A DNA stretch of 64,000 nt from Lingula anatina. Lineage: Eukaryota > Brachiopoda > Lingulata > Lingulida > Lingulidae. Under the pieces are notes generated by a model. That model searched no databases, was not told the origin of the DNA, and saw only the letters and a list, made by a program, of their open reading frames with translations. Of this stretch, positions 43,201-56,200 are shown in pieces (the stretch's first letter is position 1; every line of letters begins with the position of its first letter). The position numbers were made by a program, and so were the translations under genes. The DNA lies in NCBI RefSeq assembly GCF_001039355.2, contig NW_019775669.1, positions 707,376-771,375 on the forward strand, given 5' to 3'.

Positions 43201-46200
43201 TATACCTACATAATGGAGATACCTTCCTGTTGAAACCGTGTATGTCATATCCAAATTGTAATTATTCAATTACTTTTAATTTGAATTATCATCAAAAACA
43301 TACCTCAGCAAAACATTACCCGGCAAAAAAAAGCCTTCACTGCATCCTTCTAAGGTCAACTTACCTGTGTGCAGTTTTTCAATGTAAAGATGCAGGGAAA
43401 GATTCCAAAGATGCACCAGACTGCAATGAAGTAACATAGATATCAATAGAATGTAGTTATCCGACTTCAGTGTACAAAATCTGAACATTTGAAAAAAATA
43501 GCAATAACAGCAGCGTGAACAAGGCCATGGCAGAGAGTCTTTGTGTAGCTTCTGCTCTTCAAGATGTCCATAGTTTCCTGACATTCGAGATATTTTCTTT
43601 GAACAGTGCAGAAAGGAAAATAAAGCACTATAACTAGACGATGTAGGGCATTTAACACAGTGGTTACTTAATAATAGCTAAATAATATATCAATTGTGCA
43701 CATACCTTAACAGATTCAGCTTTCCTCCTTTTAAAGTGTTATCAACGTTTCTCTAAAAAAAGAAAATTAAAAATAAGTTTGTGTAAAAATAAGTATTGTG
43801 CAAATTAATTTTAGAGTACACTCTTGAAAGAGAAATCTTACACAACAGATTTTCAAAGATGTAAGTAGTTATGCTCCTTTTATTCAATTAATTTAACATG
43901 AACTTTATATTACTGTACACTAAAACCATTTTAAGAATTCCTTACCCTTTGCAATTCACTCTCACACTCTCGCAATAGTAAGTCAGGAATTTTGACATTA
44001 ATTTCCCCTGCATCAATTTTATACTGGTCTAGTGTTCCATGAAGAATAGATTCTATAACCTCACATTCTTGTTCTTTTGAGCCATTGAAGTCGTCCAGGA
44101 TTTTCCATAATTCCCTCACCTATGCAGAGAGCAATTGCAGAATTTTTCTTAAGATACTGTGCCTTTCAATCATCAAGCCAATATTACATCTCACCATACA
44201 CATAAATTTGAGAAACACTCAACCATTGTGACACAAAACTTAATGATGACAAGCAACACAACTTTTTACAAATATAGTTAACTGGGCTCAAGTTTACCTT
44301 CTGAACTTTCTGTGCTCTTTTTACTGACTGAACATCCAATGCTGGGTCGTGTATACCTGACCTTCGTTTCGGAACAGGGCTGGAAAAAAGTATAACTAGG
44401 AGCTGAAAACTTCTTTAGGTATCTGTACACTTGCATCTATTGTTTGACTGAACGGAATCTTAAAGTAGCAAAAAAAAAAAAAAAAAAAAAAAAAATGATG
44501 TTACCTTCCTCCTAGAGTAGTCCCCTTCTGTATTTCATCTCTGACTAGCCTTTCTTTGTCTCTGACAGCCTTGCTTAGGGTTCGATTATCTTTAACAAGT
44601 TCACTAAAACATAAAAGTGTAGATAACTGGTTCAGTTCTACTGGGTCTAAGCTAAAATCCAGAACAGCATTATGCTATGCTCTTAAATTTCAACTTTTAT
44701 AGAAAGTCCATTTAGGTTCACTTTTTTTTTTTTCAAAATTCACAATCACAAAATTGAAAATGTCAACAAAACAATGACACCACATCAATATCCTCTCAAT
44801 GCAAGACTCATTAATACAACAGGTTCTAAAACACCTTCCACTACATAATTACTTAAAAACAACCCACACCTTGCATATTCTTTCCATTGCTGCTGTACTT
44901 GTACTGTATCCTCAACATGCTCTAGGAACCTCTTCCTGTGCCTGACTGCCCCACACTTGAGGCTCTCACTTATCACATGGTCTATGGCTAGGTTCTGGGG
45001 AGTAAGTACAGGGTGCTGCAGCATGTCCCTTGTTTTCAAACCTTTATCAAAGATGTGTTAACAATTAAAACAAATTCATTATCATTAAATATAACAAAAA
45101 CATGTTCACACAAGATTTCATTCTTAACACTTAGTAAGCATATTGGATAGATGCTGCAGGATTATTTTTTTCAAAAACAAAATTTTAAAGTATTGCTTTG
45201 ACTAATTCAGAAAAATTTGTTTACAAATGACCATGTTATGACTATTTAGATCCATCATAGTCTCAGTTTATTTTTTCCAATGGCTTTTTAATGCATGTGG
45301 AAATATTCGTAAGTCAATATTTTGATGGCTAACAGTCCATCTTTATCATGAGAAACAGACTACATACAATGGTCATAGCTTTGTCTCTTGGTAAGTGCAC
45401 CCCAAACCCCACAATTTGCCTTAACAGTATTTTGTACATGCCCAAGTGCTTCCAAGATACAGAGATACAGTAACATTTATAATTGTGCCTATGATCTAAT
45501 TTTGCTCACAAATCTATTTTCTCATACTTTTGCAAATCCATATTTCTGCTGCCTTATGTCAAAGTATTTTAATGTAAAACACTTTACAACTTACCATGAT
45601 CATTCTTAATTGTCCTCAGTATAACATATCTTGAAAAGTTGAACATCAGCTGATAAAAACGGTCACCTCCAGGTGACATGAATGTAGATGCCACTATCCT
45701 GGGTAAATGGGCATCCTTTTCTTCCTAAATGGAAATAAATATTTCTATGAAAGCACCAGCAATATAATACTACATAAAGCACAGAAATCAACAGACTATT
45801 ACTGACATTGCTACAAACTTTTCGGATTCTTTATTTTGAAATTTGATGGCAAAAGTAGGGCAATTGAGGTGATAAATAATGGGAGGTTCTTACTACAGAA
45901 ATCTTTTATTTGAAAACTTATGGCACAAATACAAAACATCATCATAAACCTAAATGAGATGCAGGCAATTACCTTGGCAATCATTGTTAGCCAATTATTG
46001 CATGCTTTTCTAAATAGTTGTTCCACTTTCTTGTCTATCACTGGCCAACAGTCACTACAGAAAAATAAATATAAGTTGAATTTCATACAAGGAAAAAAAT
46101 TCATGATGCAATGTTCTTTCTGACACAGTTTATTCTTTTCTTTTCAAAGATAATCCATGAGTGTGACATTCTTACCTTACTCTGGGGTAGCACTAACAAT

Positions 46201-46838
46201 TTTCTTTTTCGCTTAGCTAAATCACCACTTTTTTGTCAATTTGTTATCCAAATGGTTATAATTATGTCAGTTTTAGCATTTGGCTACTAGTAAATTGGCA
46301 AGTGTTAGGGCTACCCTCGTTACTATAATGTCAAAACATAAACAGCTTGTATTCGTCTTCACCTAACAGTATCATGTACAAAGCTTACCGAAAAGTTTCT
46401 CTGCACAACACAGGATCCAACTTATTGAAAAGAAAGTACATAACCACCTCAAAGGCTTTCTTGTTTGGCAGTGCAAACATATCCCTGAAATGTAGTATGT
46501 AGTACTTTACACATTTCAAGTCCTCACACAGCAATAACAATTCCATTCCAACTTCATATTTTTACTTTTCTCATAGTTTTTACTATTTTCTATCATTTTA
46601 TTTATTATGATTACATGATATATGAAAGTCTATTTAGGAATATTAACTTTAAAACGATAAGTTAATATCAACATGCCATGAACACATACCTGTTAAAAGG
46701 AATTTTATACTGTGATTCCATTGCCCCTGTATCAAATCCCAAGAGCAAAAGGTTAGTAAAGAAAACCTGTCTCATGTCAGTAGGGTCAAGTGACACCCCT
46801 AGTGGCTTCTTGGCCTCCAACTCCCAGCTATGCTCCAT
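37222..46838 (-). CDS. HAUS6: HAUS augmin-like complex subunit 6
   Basis: Subunit of the augmin complex, which binds spindle microtubules and recruits gamma-tubulin for branched nucleation. Exons (minus): 46838-46690, 46484-46389, 46054-45973, 45724-45595, 45041-44870, 44603-44505, 44379-44298, 44119-43946, 43752-43706, 43420-43365, 43170-43080, 42885-42771, 42621-42510, 42381-42243, 41911-41793, 41351-41182, 40990-40892, 40535-40415, 40055-39888, 39667-38156, 37863-37804, 37310-37222. They sum to 3,882 nt, 1293 aa. The N-terminal family region is clear: FFTNLLLLGFD, AFEVVMYFLFNKLD, CWPVIDKKVEQLFRKACNNW, STFMSPGGDRFYQLM. Helical coiled-coil-like exons follow, then a long Ser/Pro-rich tail with many SP/TP sites. 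It is longer than the human protein (about 955 aa). The start is the first ATG in the exon ending 46868. The last two exons are my splice inference; reading through the donor at 38155 instead ends at 38118. Confidence 0.88.
38118..38155 (-). CDS. HAUS6: Alternative HAUS6 C-terminus (intron retention)
   Basis: If the donor GTGAC at 38155-38151 is not used, the large exon continues for 12 codons (GDLIMMKDNHSK) to a TGA at 38,118. If it is used, two further exons add RDSAATNKAKRTDRFEDIL and then an end in PAVGNLLDF. Both are open, so the gene may have two C-termini. Confidence 0.5.
44471..44495. repeat. Poly(A) tract in HAUS6 intron
   Basis: Homopolymer of about 25 A residues directly beside the donor of the exon starting at 44505 (minus strand). 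Confidence 0.9.
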
Positions 46839-46868
46839 ACTTAATAGTGCTTTTTCAAACAAATTCAC

Positions 46869-48014
46869 CTGAAAAAAAATAATAAAATAAAATGAGTGGC
46901 TGTTTAGTGCACATTTACTTAGTGCTATTTGGAGATAATACTCATGTGCTGCCTTAATGAAGCTTATATTCACTAAAAATGTGTATAGATCTCACACACC
47001 TGCCTCTGGAAAATTGCTCGAAGTGACCAAAAATTCAATGTTTTCATATACTGAATGTAAAGGCAACAGAAAGATGCAAGTATCAATATACCTGATCTCA
47101 CACCACGTCTATGCAAGTCAACATTCTGGACCTGTGGTACGGAAGAATAAAGACACTGCCACATTTTATCAGTCCTCAAAATCGGGTGTCACTAAATACC
47201 CAAATTACTCAAAATGACACCTAAATGATATTCTAAACATTTTTTTCCACCACAAATTACAGTACATGTCTTAAAATCAATACAATGTTTCTCTGCCAAT
47301 TAAGAAGTGGGCAGCCATCTAAATTGTGCACTTCTGTCATAACTGAGGAGCTGCAAAATATTTCCATTTACAGATTAAGATTACTTTAGTTCAAGATTAA
47401 TGTAATTTGGGGTGAAGGATTATTTTGATGTTTAAAGCCATTTTGTGTCATTTCGGTATTTTGTGACACCCCTGGGCCTGGGCCCTCCAGTCAATTTTCT
47501 GAGACATTTCAACTCATTATTTCGTTAAACCATAGTCTAATCAGTGCGCGTGAATGCACGTACTAGTGCACCTGTAAACGTGTGTCCGTTTTATGTTTGT
47601 GAGGTTTGTGTTGAATACACGTCAAGAGTGAAACAGAGTACTTGAAATAGAAACAGCGCATGAAATCCAAGTATGTAACATTTAATTTATGTACGGGTAT
47701 CCTCATAAATTACCATCATCTTTGCTTACCTGCTTTGTGTATTTTTGGTAAATCAATTTAACGTGCCATTATTTCAATGACAAACTTCCAACAGGCGGTC
47801 GCCATATTGAAATAGACCGCCAACCAAAGAGCCCGTATGTAAAAGTTAGCTTCGATGTTACGTTCTGCACTTTAAGTAAAGAAAAAAATTCATTTGCTTT
47901 CTTAAATACAACTGTGTTATTTTCAAATTTAAACAGTAAAGAAAAACTATAAAATTCATGAAGACTGTTTTTTTTTCTATAAAAGTAAGGCAGCAGTTAA
48001 TTTATGTAACCAAC
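46869..48014. promoter_or_regulatory. Shared HAUS6/SDHAF4 upstream region
   Basis: Head-to-head interval between HAUS6 (minus) and SDHAF4 (plus). The HAUS6 coding exon begins at an acceptor (46868), so at least one 5' UTR exon must lie in this interval; I could not place it. A CAGGCGGTCGCCATATTGAA stretch (47,793-47,812) with CCAT motifs, in otherwise AT-rich DNA, is the most promoter-like part. 47,200-47,700 shows no other feature. Confidence 0.45.
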
Positions 48015-49100
48015 ATGGCCACAGTTAGTAGACGATTTTTGTTGAAGGTTATAAATTTTCGACAGTTTGTGCCAGGTATGTGTAGCGTTTCTCTTACTTT
48101 TGTTACGATAATTACGTTTTACTGACCAGAAACATGTCTCCTAAATGCCTTCACAGTAGTCTCTGCTTATAATTTTATGTGTAGTAATAAAAAGGGATGT
48201 GCATTTCCATTATGCTTATTTGATAGAAAAACACCCAGCAGACTTGCTGAGAAAAAAAAATAGTGGGGTTTTGAAACCATGTCTGTATTGCTGTGTTGAC
48301 TGTGTAACCGTGTTGTTACAATAATGCATACGTGACATACATGCCTCAAGTAATAGTCGGTTTTACGGGTCCCTATTTAATTGTTAATCCCGATAGAAGA
48401 GATGCCAGCGCAATCTGTCTGTCTATCGGGAAGTGGCCTTTGGTAGAGTACCTGTAATAACTCATTAAAAACGTCATTAAAAACGTATTAAAGACATACT
48501 AATTATATTCCATGTCAATAGAAAGGTTTGTAGAGTCTAACGATACCAAAGTTATGAAAATCGGGCCAAATTGGTCGAGTTATTAACAATTAAATAGGGA
48601 CCCGTAAAACCGACTATTACGGTAAGTACCTACTATACTGGTACCACTAGAGTGTACCAATTAAGTATGTTCGAAAAATGAAGCAAACAGTTTACATGAT
48701 TTTAGGTGGTGACGCAAATTTGAAAAATATTTAATAAAGATCTATAGTCCAATCTAAAAATTAAATCTGTTTATCATTCTTAGGATTGAGAACACATTAC
48801 ACAGCCAGATCCATATCAACCTCAACATGTAGACCATCAAATGAACAAGGAAGTTCTGGACAAGAGAATAAACCAAAGAAAAGTGATCTGAAGAAAGCAA
48901 ATACACCAACTGGAAGATTAGATGACAGAGTAGTAATGGAAAGAGAAGAACACAACCCAGCTCCTTACAGCGAGGAAAAAGCTTATGATCCATGGCCAAA
49001 TGATACGAACCCTTATACAGGAGAGAAAGGGGGACCCAAAGGTCCAGAACCTACTAGATATGGTGACTGGGAAAGAAAAGGAAGGTGTATAGATTTCTAA
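48015..49100 (+). CDS. SDHAF4: Succinate dehydrogenase assembly factor 4
   Basis: Mitochondrial matrix factor that binds flavinylated SDHA and helps it assemble with SDHB in complex II. Two exons: 48015-48075 and 48784-49100 (378 nt, 125 aa), intron phase 1, GT-AG. The N-terminus (MATVSRRFLLKVINFRQFVP) is basic and hydroxylated, as expected for a mitochondrial presequence. The middle is charged and disordered. The C-terminus carries the family signature: YDPWPNDTNPYTGEKGGPKG, EPTRYGDWERKGRCIDF and stop, which is almost invariant in the family. Length is close to the usual 105-120 aa. An AATAAA lies at 49,434-49,439. Confidence 0.95.
48350..48620. mobile_element. Inverted-repeat element (MITE) in SDHAF4 intron
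   Basis: Nearly perfect terminal inverted repeats of about 38 bp: TAATAGTCGGTTTTACGGGT at 48351 and its complement ending at 48619, continuing through TCCCTATTTAATTGTTAA on both sides. The core of about 195 bp is non-coding. A TA lies at each outer end (TA-ATAGTC and GACTAT-TA), consistent with a Tc1/mariner-type non-autonomous element. I see no other copy in the window. Confidence 0.75.
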
Positions 49101-50205
49101 AACCAGACTTATGGAATGTAAAAGACTTAAAATTGTTGGATTGTGACAGTTTCACAAACAGCCTACATACTAGCTTCATTTTGAAGGTCTTTTACAATAC
49201 AAAATATGTGCATTTGATAGACGAGGATAATTGTAACCTATTTACTTGAATGTATATATATCAAGTTGCAAGCGGAGTTGTGAATGGCATTTCATTGACT
49301 AAGCACAGATCATGTCGAGCTGCATGCAAATAAGTAAGAAATATTGGCAAAGTGAGCTTAAGCGCTCAAATAAATTTGGTGACCAATTAATTCATGTTTG
49401 TAATATATTTATTAAACAAAAATCTTAACTCAAAATAAAAGTCATATGTTGTTATTTATTGTTGTCTTTTTAAGTGCCATAATAGTTCCAATACCTCCAA
49501 ACAAGAAGTCTTGATTTACAAACATTCAGTGCAGAAGCCCCAGTTTGCATTTATTTGCAATATGGAATGCTGCCTTTGTGCTGTAAATTTCATTTACCAT
49601 ATTAGTGATATTTGAACATAAAAACTTTCCTTGGCTTTGCTGTAAGTACACCTATATACACCTTAAAAAGACCAGTTTGGACTGATTGCATATAAAGTTT
49701 GATCAGTTTGTCTTAAACTTTTTTAAAATTGTTTTGGACAGCATGCCAGTCGTACAGTCAGATGGGGAACATTATCAAATGGTCATCTACGGATTTGGTG
49801 AGGCAAACTAATTGCAATGCTAGATGTGTAACAGTGTTTACTACAGCAAAAATTTCACTACAAAACTATTTAAAAAGAAATCTCACTTTTACTACATTTT
49901 TACATGTTAACTAATGTTTTTTACAACTTTCTGAGGAAATATTTTCATTCCTGCTGTTCGTAAATTTTATTCTTCCTTTCTCTTGAGTTCTGCTCTCATG
50001 GTAAAAGTCAACATTTTGGTCTGAAAGACCTTTTGCCCTTTCCTTTTTCTGGCTTTCTCAGACCAAGTTTGCAGGCAACTCCTGATGAAGACTGAAGGAC
50101 TCCTGCACGCGTGTTTGGGTCTCACACTGTACTTGGACCCTATCCCCCATGAATCCATTTCAAAATGGCAATGCTTCAACCCTATTTATTTAAATGTCAA
50201 ACCCT
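49101..50205. other. Convergent 3' UTR region of SDHAF4 and NCBP1
   Basis: No further gene. AATAAA for SDHAF4 occurs at 49,434. TTTATT, the minus-strand polyadenylation signal for NCBP1, occurs near 49,966. Short frames here have no recognisable domain. Confidence 0.55.
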
Positions 50206-53200
50206 TCATGACCTTAAGGCACAGAAATGTTGAAACACCTCCAGAATGTGAAGATCAATGTCACTTGTAAACAGCAGATTTTCCAGAGTGTTGATGTACT
50301 TGTACACTTGCTCATGGTGCTGTAAAAATTACACATTACACATGTTACACTTCAGTTTTTGGCTCTAAATATCTTTTTTAGAATGATATCCAGTGCCAGA
50401 TTAACATTTATTGTCTGAAACATTGTTTCCTTTAGGTTTATATTAACATAGTAGATTCTGAATAACATAAATTAAAGAAGATATTTAAATCCTGTTAAGA
50501 AAGTTAACTATGATTATGATAATCAAGTGAATACTCAAAACAACCATCAGCAGCAAATGAGCTCTTACCAAGAGGAAAATTTGTTGAAGCCTTTCTATTA
50601 CCCATTTATACCAAGGTGTGTTGTAATCCTGACCTTCGGCTTCACACCGTGCCAAATGTTCTGTCAAAATCATGATGAACCTCTACAAAATAATTTGAGC
50701 TATCACTTGCAAAATTAGATTTTCCAAATACAAGAAACCAAAAATTGGCAGGACCTTTTTCTAAAGTATTTACATTTATTATAAAATTTAAGGAGCAATT
50801 TATCAAAGGCGAATAAAAAATACATTAACCACCACAGAAAAATTTGATGAAGGATTTACCTGGAAAATGATTAGAAAGAGATTCTTCTGTTCACTTTGGG
50901 CAGATTCCAGTTTTTCCTCCATTCTTTCAATCATCTCTTCTGTAGGGACATCATCGTCTTTGGAGTCTATATCCATTCCATCTCTTGCCTGAAATAAAGA
51001 GAGAAATATTAATAATAAATAATTAGGAAAATATGTCTCAACATTTCTTGCACTAATATGATTTCATTTTTTATTTCAAAATACAATAATTAAACCTACA
51101 GAAAGAAATACATCTAGTTATCTATTGACTATAACCCCAAAAATATAATGTTCATATGTAACAAGAACAAAATAATCCATGTCACAACGGCATATGACAT
51201 TTACAGAACATTAGTTTAGCTATTCCTATTCAATAGAACAATTTTCAAGAAGATAAATTTTAAGACATACCCTTCTCTCAGCTGCCTCAAGTTTGTCTTT
51301 GGCTTCTTCCACTTCTTTTTGCAACTTGGCAACATGTTTGTTCATCTTGCGGATGGTGGAATGGAGTATCTCCCACACAAAAAAGCTACACGAAATAGAT
51401 AATAATTCCCTACAGTTGAATTTTGAGAGTAATTATACCCAGTAGAAAGGTCTTTTAGAAATTGTGATCAATACATAATAAATCCTAAGTATTATCTTAA
51501 TTTTCTGTCAATATATTGAACACACATATCCACATTCTTATGTATATCAGTGTCACAAGGCACATTTAACCCGAAATCTCCAAATGTCCTTTCTCATCAT
51601 TTTGTCTAAGTATTTTCACCAATTATCAAATAGGACAAAAAAGGGACATTAAAACACTGCTACTCAAATTCACTTCAGTAAGATCAATCTCAACTAATAC
51701 CTTGTGAAGTGGGGAGTCATCACTGAAGAAAACAGCCAGTTAGCTACTGCAGAACATTCAATAATCTGGGTTTTCAGCATTTTATCAATAAGAACACACA
51801 TCATCTGAAAGAAATTGGGCAATGGCAATGTTAACTATAATAGGAAATGTCTATTTGACCAAGGGCATTCAGCTCTGAACTTATCACCTCAGACATTTCT
51901 GTACATTAAGTAACTTACATAACTGATTGCATATAACCTGAAACTGCTCAGATTTCATTTGTCCTGTTACAATTTTTCTTTCTTTTTTTCTTTCTTTTTG
52001 GAAATAAATCAAAGTTATATAATTTCACCTGTTGGTGTGTTCCCCAGACTTCATGCACACTCCTTAAAATGCAAATCTGTGCATCTTCTGTTTCTGCCAA
52101 GGTTTTGAACACATAATGGAACCTAGGGAAAAAACATTTTAATTCAACATTAATTTTTTGTAGGATTGAGTTAATACTAAATTATGAGCAGTCAACAACT
52201 TTAATCACCAAAAAAGCATAGTTTGAGTGGTATATAGTGTCTTCAAAGATTTTAATTATTTTCAACTAAATATAAGTTGGATGAAGTAATAAAAAAAGCC
52301 TAAAATCTACTTACTTGGCAATAGCTGCAAAAGAATGACTGAATGACTTGCTTCCCAAGAATAACAGAGTTGACACAAATACATCAATTTTTAACGGGTT
52401 GTAAGCTGGGTCACCTGTAATAAATGTTACAATACTGAAATCATGTTGAACAATTACAATAATTCTTCCACCTCTACTGTTATGCAAGAAAGCCGCAAGT
52501 TCAGGATGAGAATGAGCACTTGTACAAAATATACCTTAAAACTCCTTACCTTCTTCATCTGACAGTGGATTGGGCAAATCCTTCAGGATCATTGCTGCTT
52601 CCTCTGGGGTACACTTACTCTTGATTGAGGACAATAGCTTGTAGGCTGTTATGGTGCCTGGTAAGGAGCCTAAAGTAGAAAATAGAATATGCAGAAAAAT
52701 ACAGCCTTAGGCAAGGATGATGTATATACAGGAGTGGCAGCTTTCTAATAGGACATAGGAGCCATACAGGCTCTAAACATAACCTGTCATTAAAGGCAGC
52801 TGTTAAAATCATATGGACTTCATCTAAACAGTAATAAGAGCATGCAATGGTGCAATTTTACTGTCTATTGTTTGTTAAAAGAATTATTGTGGTATGTTTT
52901 TCTAAAATAAGTATTTCATTTCACTTTTTTAATTTCAAAATTTAACAACGCAAACACTAAAACTAAAATTGTACTGACACTCACACATCCTACCCTTAAG
53001 TCCATTACAGGTTTACACTCTCCTAATTTTCAAGATTAATTTAATCCTACCTATACTTAAAATAGTGATGCAATTTTATCCTCACAAAATATTTCATTCC
53101 TATGAATGTACACAAATTGTAAATTTGTAAATGCTTGTTATCTCATCTTAACCTATATATTAATCTATATATTTTTTCTAAAAATATTGTGGTACGTACC

Positions 53201-56200
53201 AGCGCCTTCCTTTTCATACTTATACACCGGATGTGGCTTGGTTGGAATAAGGGGCGCAAATGAGTCGGGGACAGTTTCTAAAATCCTCTGATGGTACGAT
53301 AACCTGTGACCCAAAAGTGTTTAAACAGATTAAATTATAACTTAATCCCAGAACATGAAATAGAAAGTACTTACACCTATCTTTACATTTATGAAAGAAA
53401 TATATGCAACAGAAAAGCATACACTATTTGAACACAATCTCAAGCAAAATTTTAAAACTTGCTCTAAAAACGGTGAATGTATAACAAAACATTACAACAG
53501 TTTCCATCTACAAACCTCAAACACTGTAACAACACCTCCTTCACAAACATGGGTTTTGGTAACAAAGGATCCATTTCCACACAAGTGGACCAGTCATCCC
53601 AACTCCAGCGGAACTGGAAGTTACTCAAATGGTAGGCAAACCAGCTGACAAATCTGAAAGAAGCAAAAATAGTTTGTTAAGATTAACATTCACCCAGTTG
53701 GAGAAAAAGTAGTTTTTACACTTTTAAATCTATCACTAGACTGACTATGTTAGTGTCTTGTATCAAGCAGCTAACTTTCAATGCATTTCAACTTACAGTT
53801 GATCAAAGAAAGGGGATCTACACATTGTTCAATTTTAAAAATATAAAAATATTTTGTCTCCATTTCTTTAAAATTTCAAAACAAATACAAAATGTAACTT
53901 ATTGTAAAGGGTAATTAATCTTATTTTTAAACCATATAAACCACACACAACATGCTTTGACAAACCTTTCTATGCAACTTGTATCCATTGTGTCTATTCT
54001 TTCATACAGCATCTCTGTGGCTTGAGCAAGCTGAGTTCAAGTTAAGAAAATGTAATATAACTCTTTCTCACTGGAGAGGTGGATAGAAATTAAGACAGGA
54101 CTAAACCATTATAACTTTGTACACTTCCATGCATCTATGAAACATATTTTTGATCTTTTGTTTAATGACAAGTAAAGGATACCACTTGAGGCATGGTACT
54201 AGGCTGTAGCTTGCAGAGTTCAATCAGCAAAGACCCATAAAAAATTTCCAGGTATGGAGGATGTGGCAGTCTAAACAGCTGAGAAAATACCACCTGAAAA
54301 TGTTCATGAAAATATGCAGTTAACAAAGTAAATACTGACTTTAAGCTCCCCATTCAAAATCTAAAGTAGCATTATAAATTTCATATGTAAGAAGAATCTT
54401 AATACTTTGTCTCATAGCAAAACTTTATTAATAACTGAATGTTATGCAAGCTATTGCCTGTAAATTTCTTTTAGAAAAATCTGCAGTTTTTTCATTAGTC
54501 TTCAACATTGAACTCAAATCATTAAATCATCTTTCCTGTCATACATACTTTCAGTTAGGGGGATTTTATCTAAAGTCTGTACCTACCTCCACTATCATAT
54601 AATTCAGAGGTAGTTGCACCTTGGTTGGGAAACTGAGTAATGCTGCAGCACTGAAATATGTGAATTTTTGTAATAAGAAACTGGCCTCTAATATCACTCA
54701 TGCTACCCTACAAGTTTAAATTATAATACAAGGTCAATAAATCTTAAATCAACAGCTTACCAGTCTTTCCTCTCTAAATGATGTGTGTGTAGTATTCTGT
54801 GTAAATGTTCTTCCACCAAGTACCTCTCTATAGCGTGACTACCTGGCATCACAGGACCCTGAGACAAAATGTCACGATCACATCATTAAATTCATTAAAA
54901 CCATTTCAGTGTATTATTTCTCTCCATAACATCTTTTCATATCCATAAGTGTTCTAAAACCCTCAGATTCAATTGAAAAGAGAAAACAACTATCTGGTAT
55001 ACAGAGAAGTGAGAAAAAATGTTTGAGAGGCAGAAAGATATTCAGGAAGCATAGCCCATTTCATAGCAATAGGGTATATTTACATGAACATTCATGAAGA
55101 CCTTGCCAATGCCCTATAATTTAAATTCCACTTAGAAAAAAAAAACACATTTCACAAAGAACTAAAAATATAACATTTTCAAAATGATCTGCATGAGCCA
55201 ATGGTCTTAAACATAAGCTCACCTCTGGTACATCAGTATAGTCAAACATTCTGAACACCACTGAGGGCAAAGGATAGGTAGCATCATCATCATGTGAAGG
55301 GGGGATAATCTGGGGTAATGTGTGCTGTAGTGCTTCACACAGCACTCCATCAAATGCCAGGTATGGACGTAATATTTGCCGCTCCATCCATTTGTTGTTC
55401 TTCAGCATTTTGATTTGGGCCCATAAGCAGTCTAAGTACTAAAGAAATTGGTTTAAATTTAGCTTATAGATTTATTTGTATCACATACAAATTAAATCTA
55501 AATACCTAGGCTCTTAGAAACTACAATGTAACATTCTTTTTTTTTCTCAGTATAAATTTTATTTAACTGATTTCGTCTACAGCTGTGATATCTATTTGCA
55601 GAAAAGTTTTACAAACAATTTTTGACTAGTGCAAATATTCTTACTTCTTCCTGTGGATGTGGGTCATCTGATGTCCAAACCCGTAATGCAGTTACATGAA
55701 TCTTTTGTCTTTTGCTGAGAAGAAGGATGAAATTCTATTATTCACAAAAGTTATAATCAAGATTCAAATAAAAAAATTCTGCACAAAAATTCTGTTTCTG
55801 CAAAATGTGAAACAGTACACAATGTTGGCATCACCATTTCTTTTAATCAATGCATTTTAATTTTGTGTACAAAATACTTACTTTAAGTAATTTTCAATAG
55901 TTTGAAGCAATGCACTGAATTCTGTTTCCTTTTTCTCAAACAGTTCTCTTCCTACCCATGGCAGGGCAGATAGCACCATGAAAACAAACCAGTCAGATCT
56001 CACCTAGAAATAAATTACTGAATGTTTACTGAGACATCACCGAAATTTCAGCATCATCTTTATTCCTCATAAATTGAATCAACTGAACTAAATGTCAATG
56101 ATAAAAAGAAATCCAGCATTGAATAATGGTTTTAAAACAACATGTTTTGAGAAGAAAAAAAATTTTTTTTCAACTAACTAACATCTATCAATTGTTTTGA

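Noticed and set aside
45811-46104. 97-codon frame as a separate gene
   Set aside because: Only 46054-45973 within it is the HAUS6 exon. The rest is intron.
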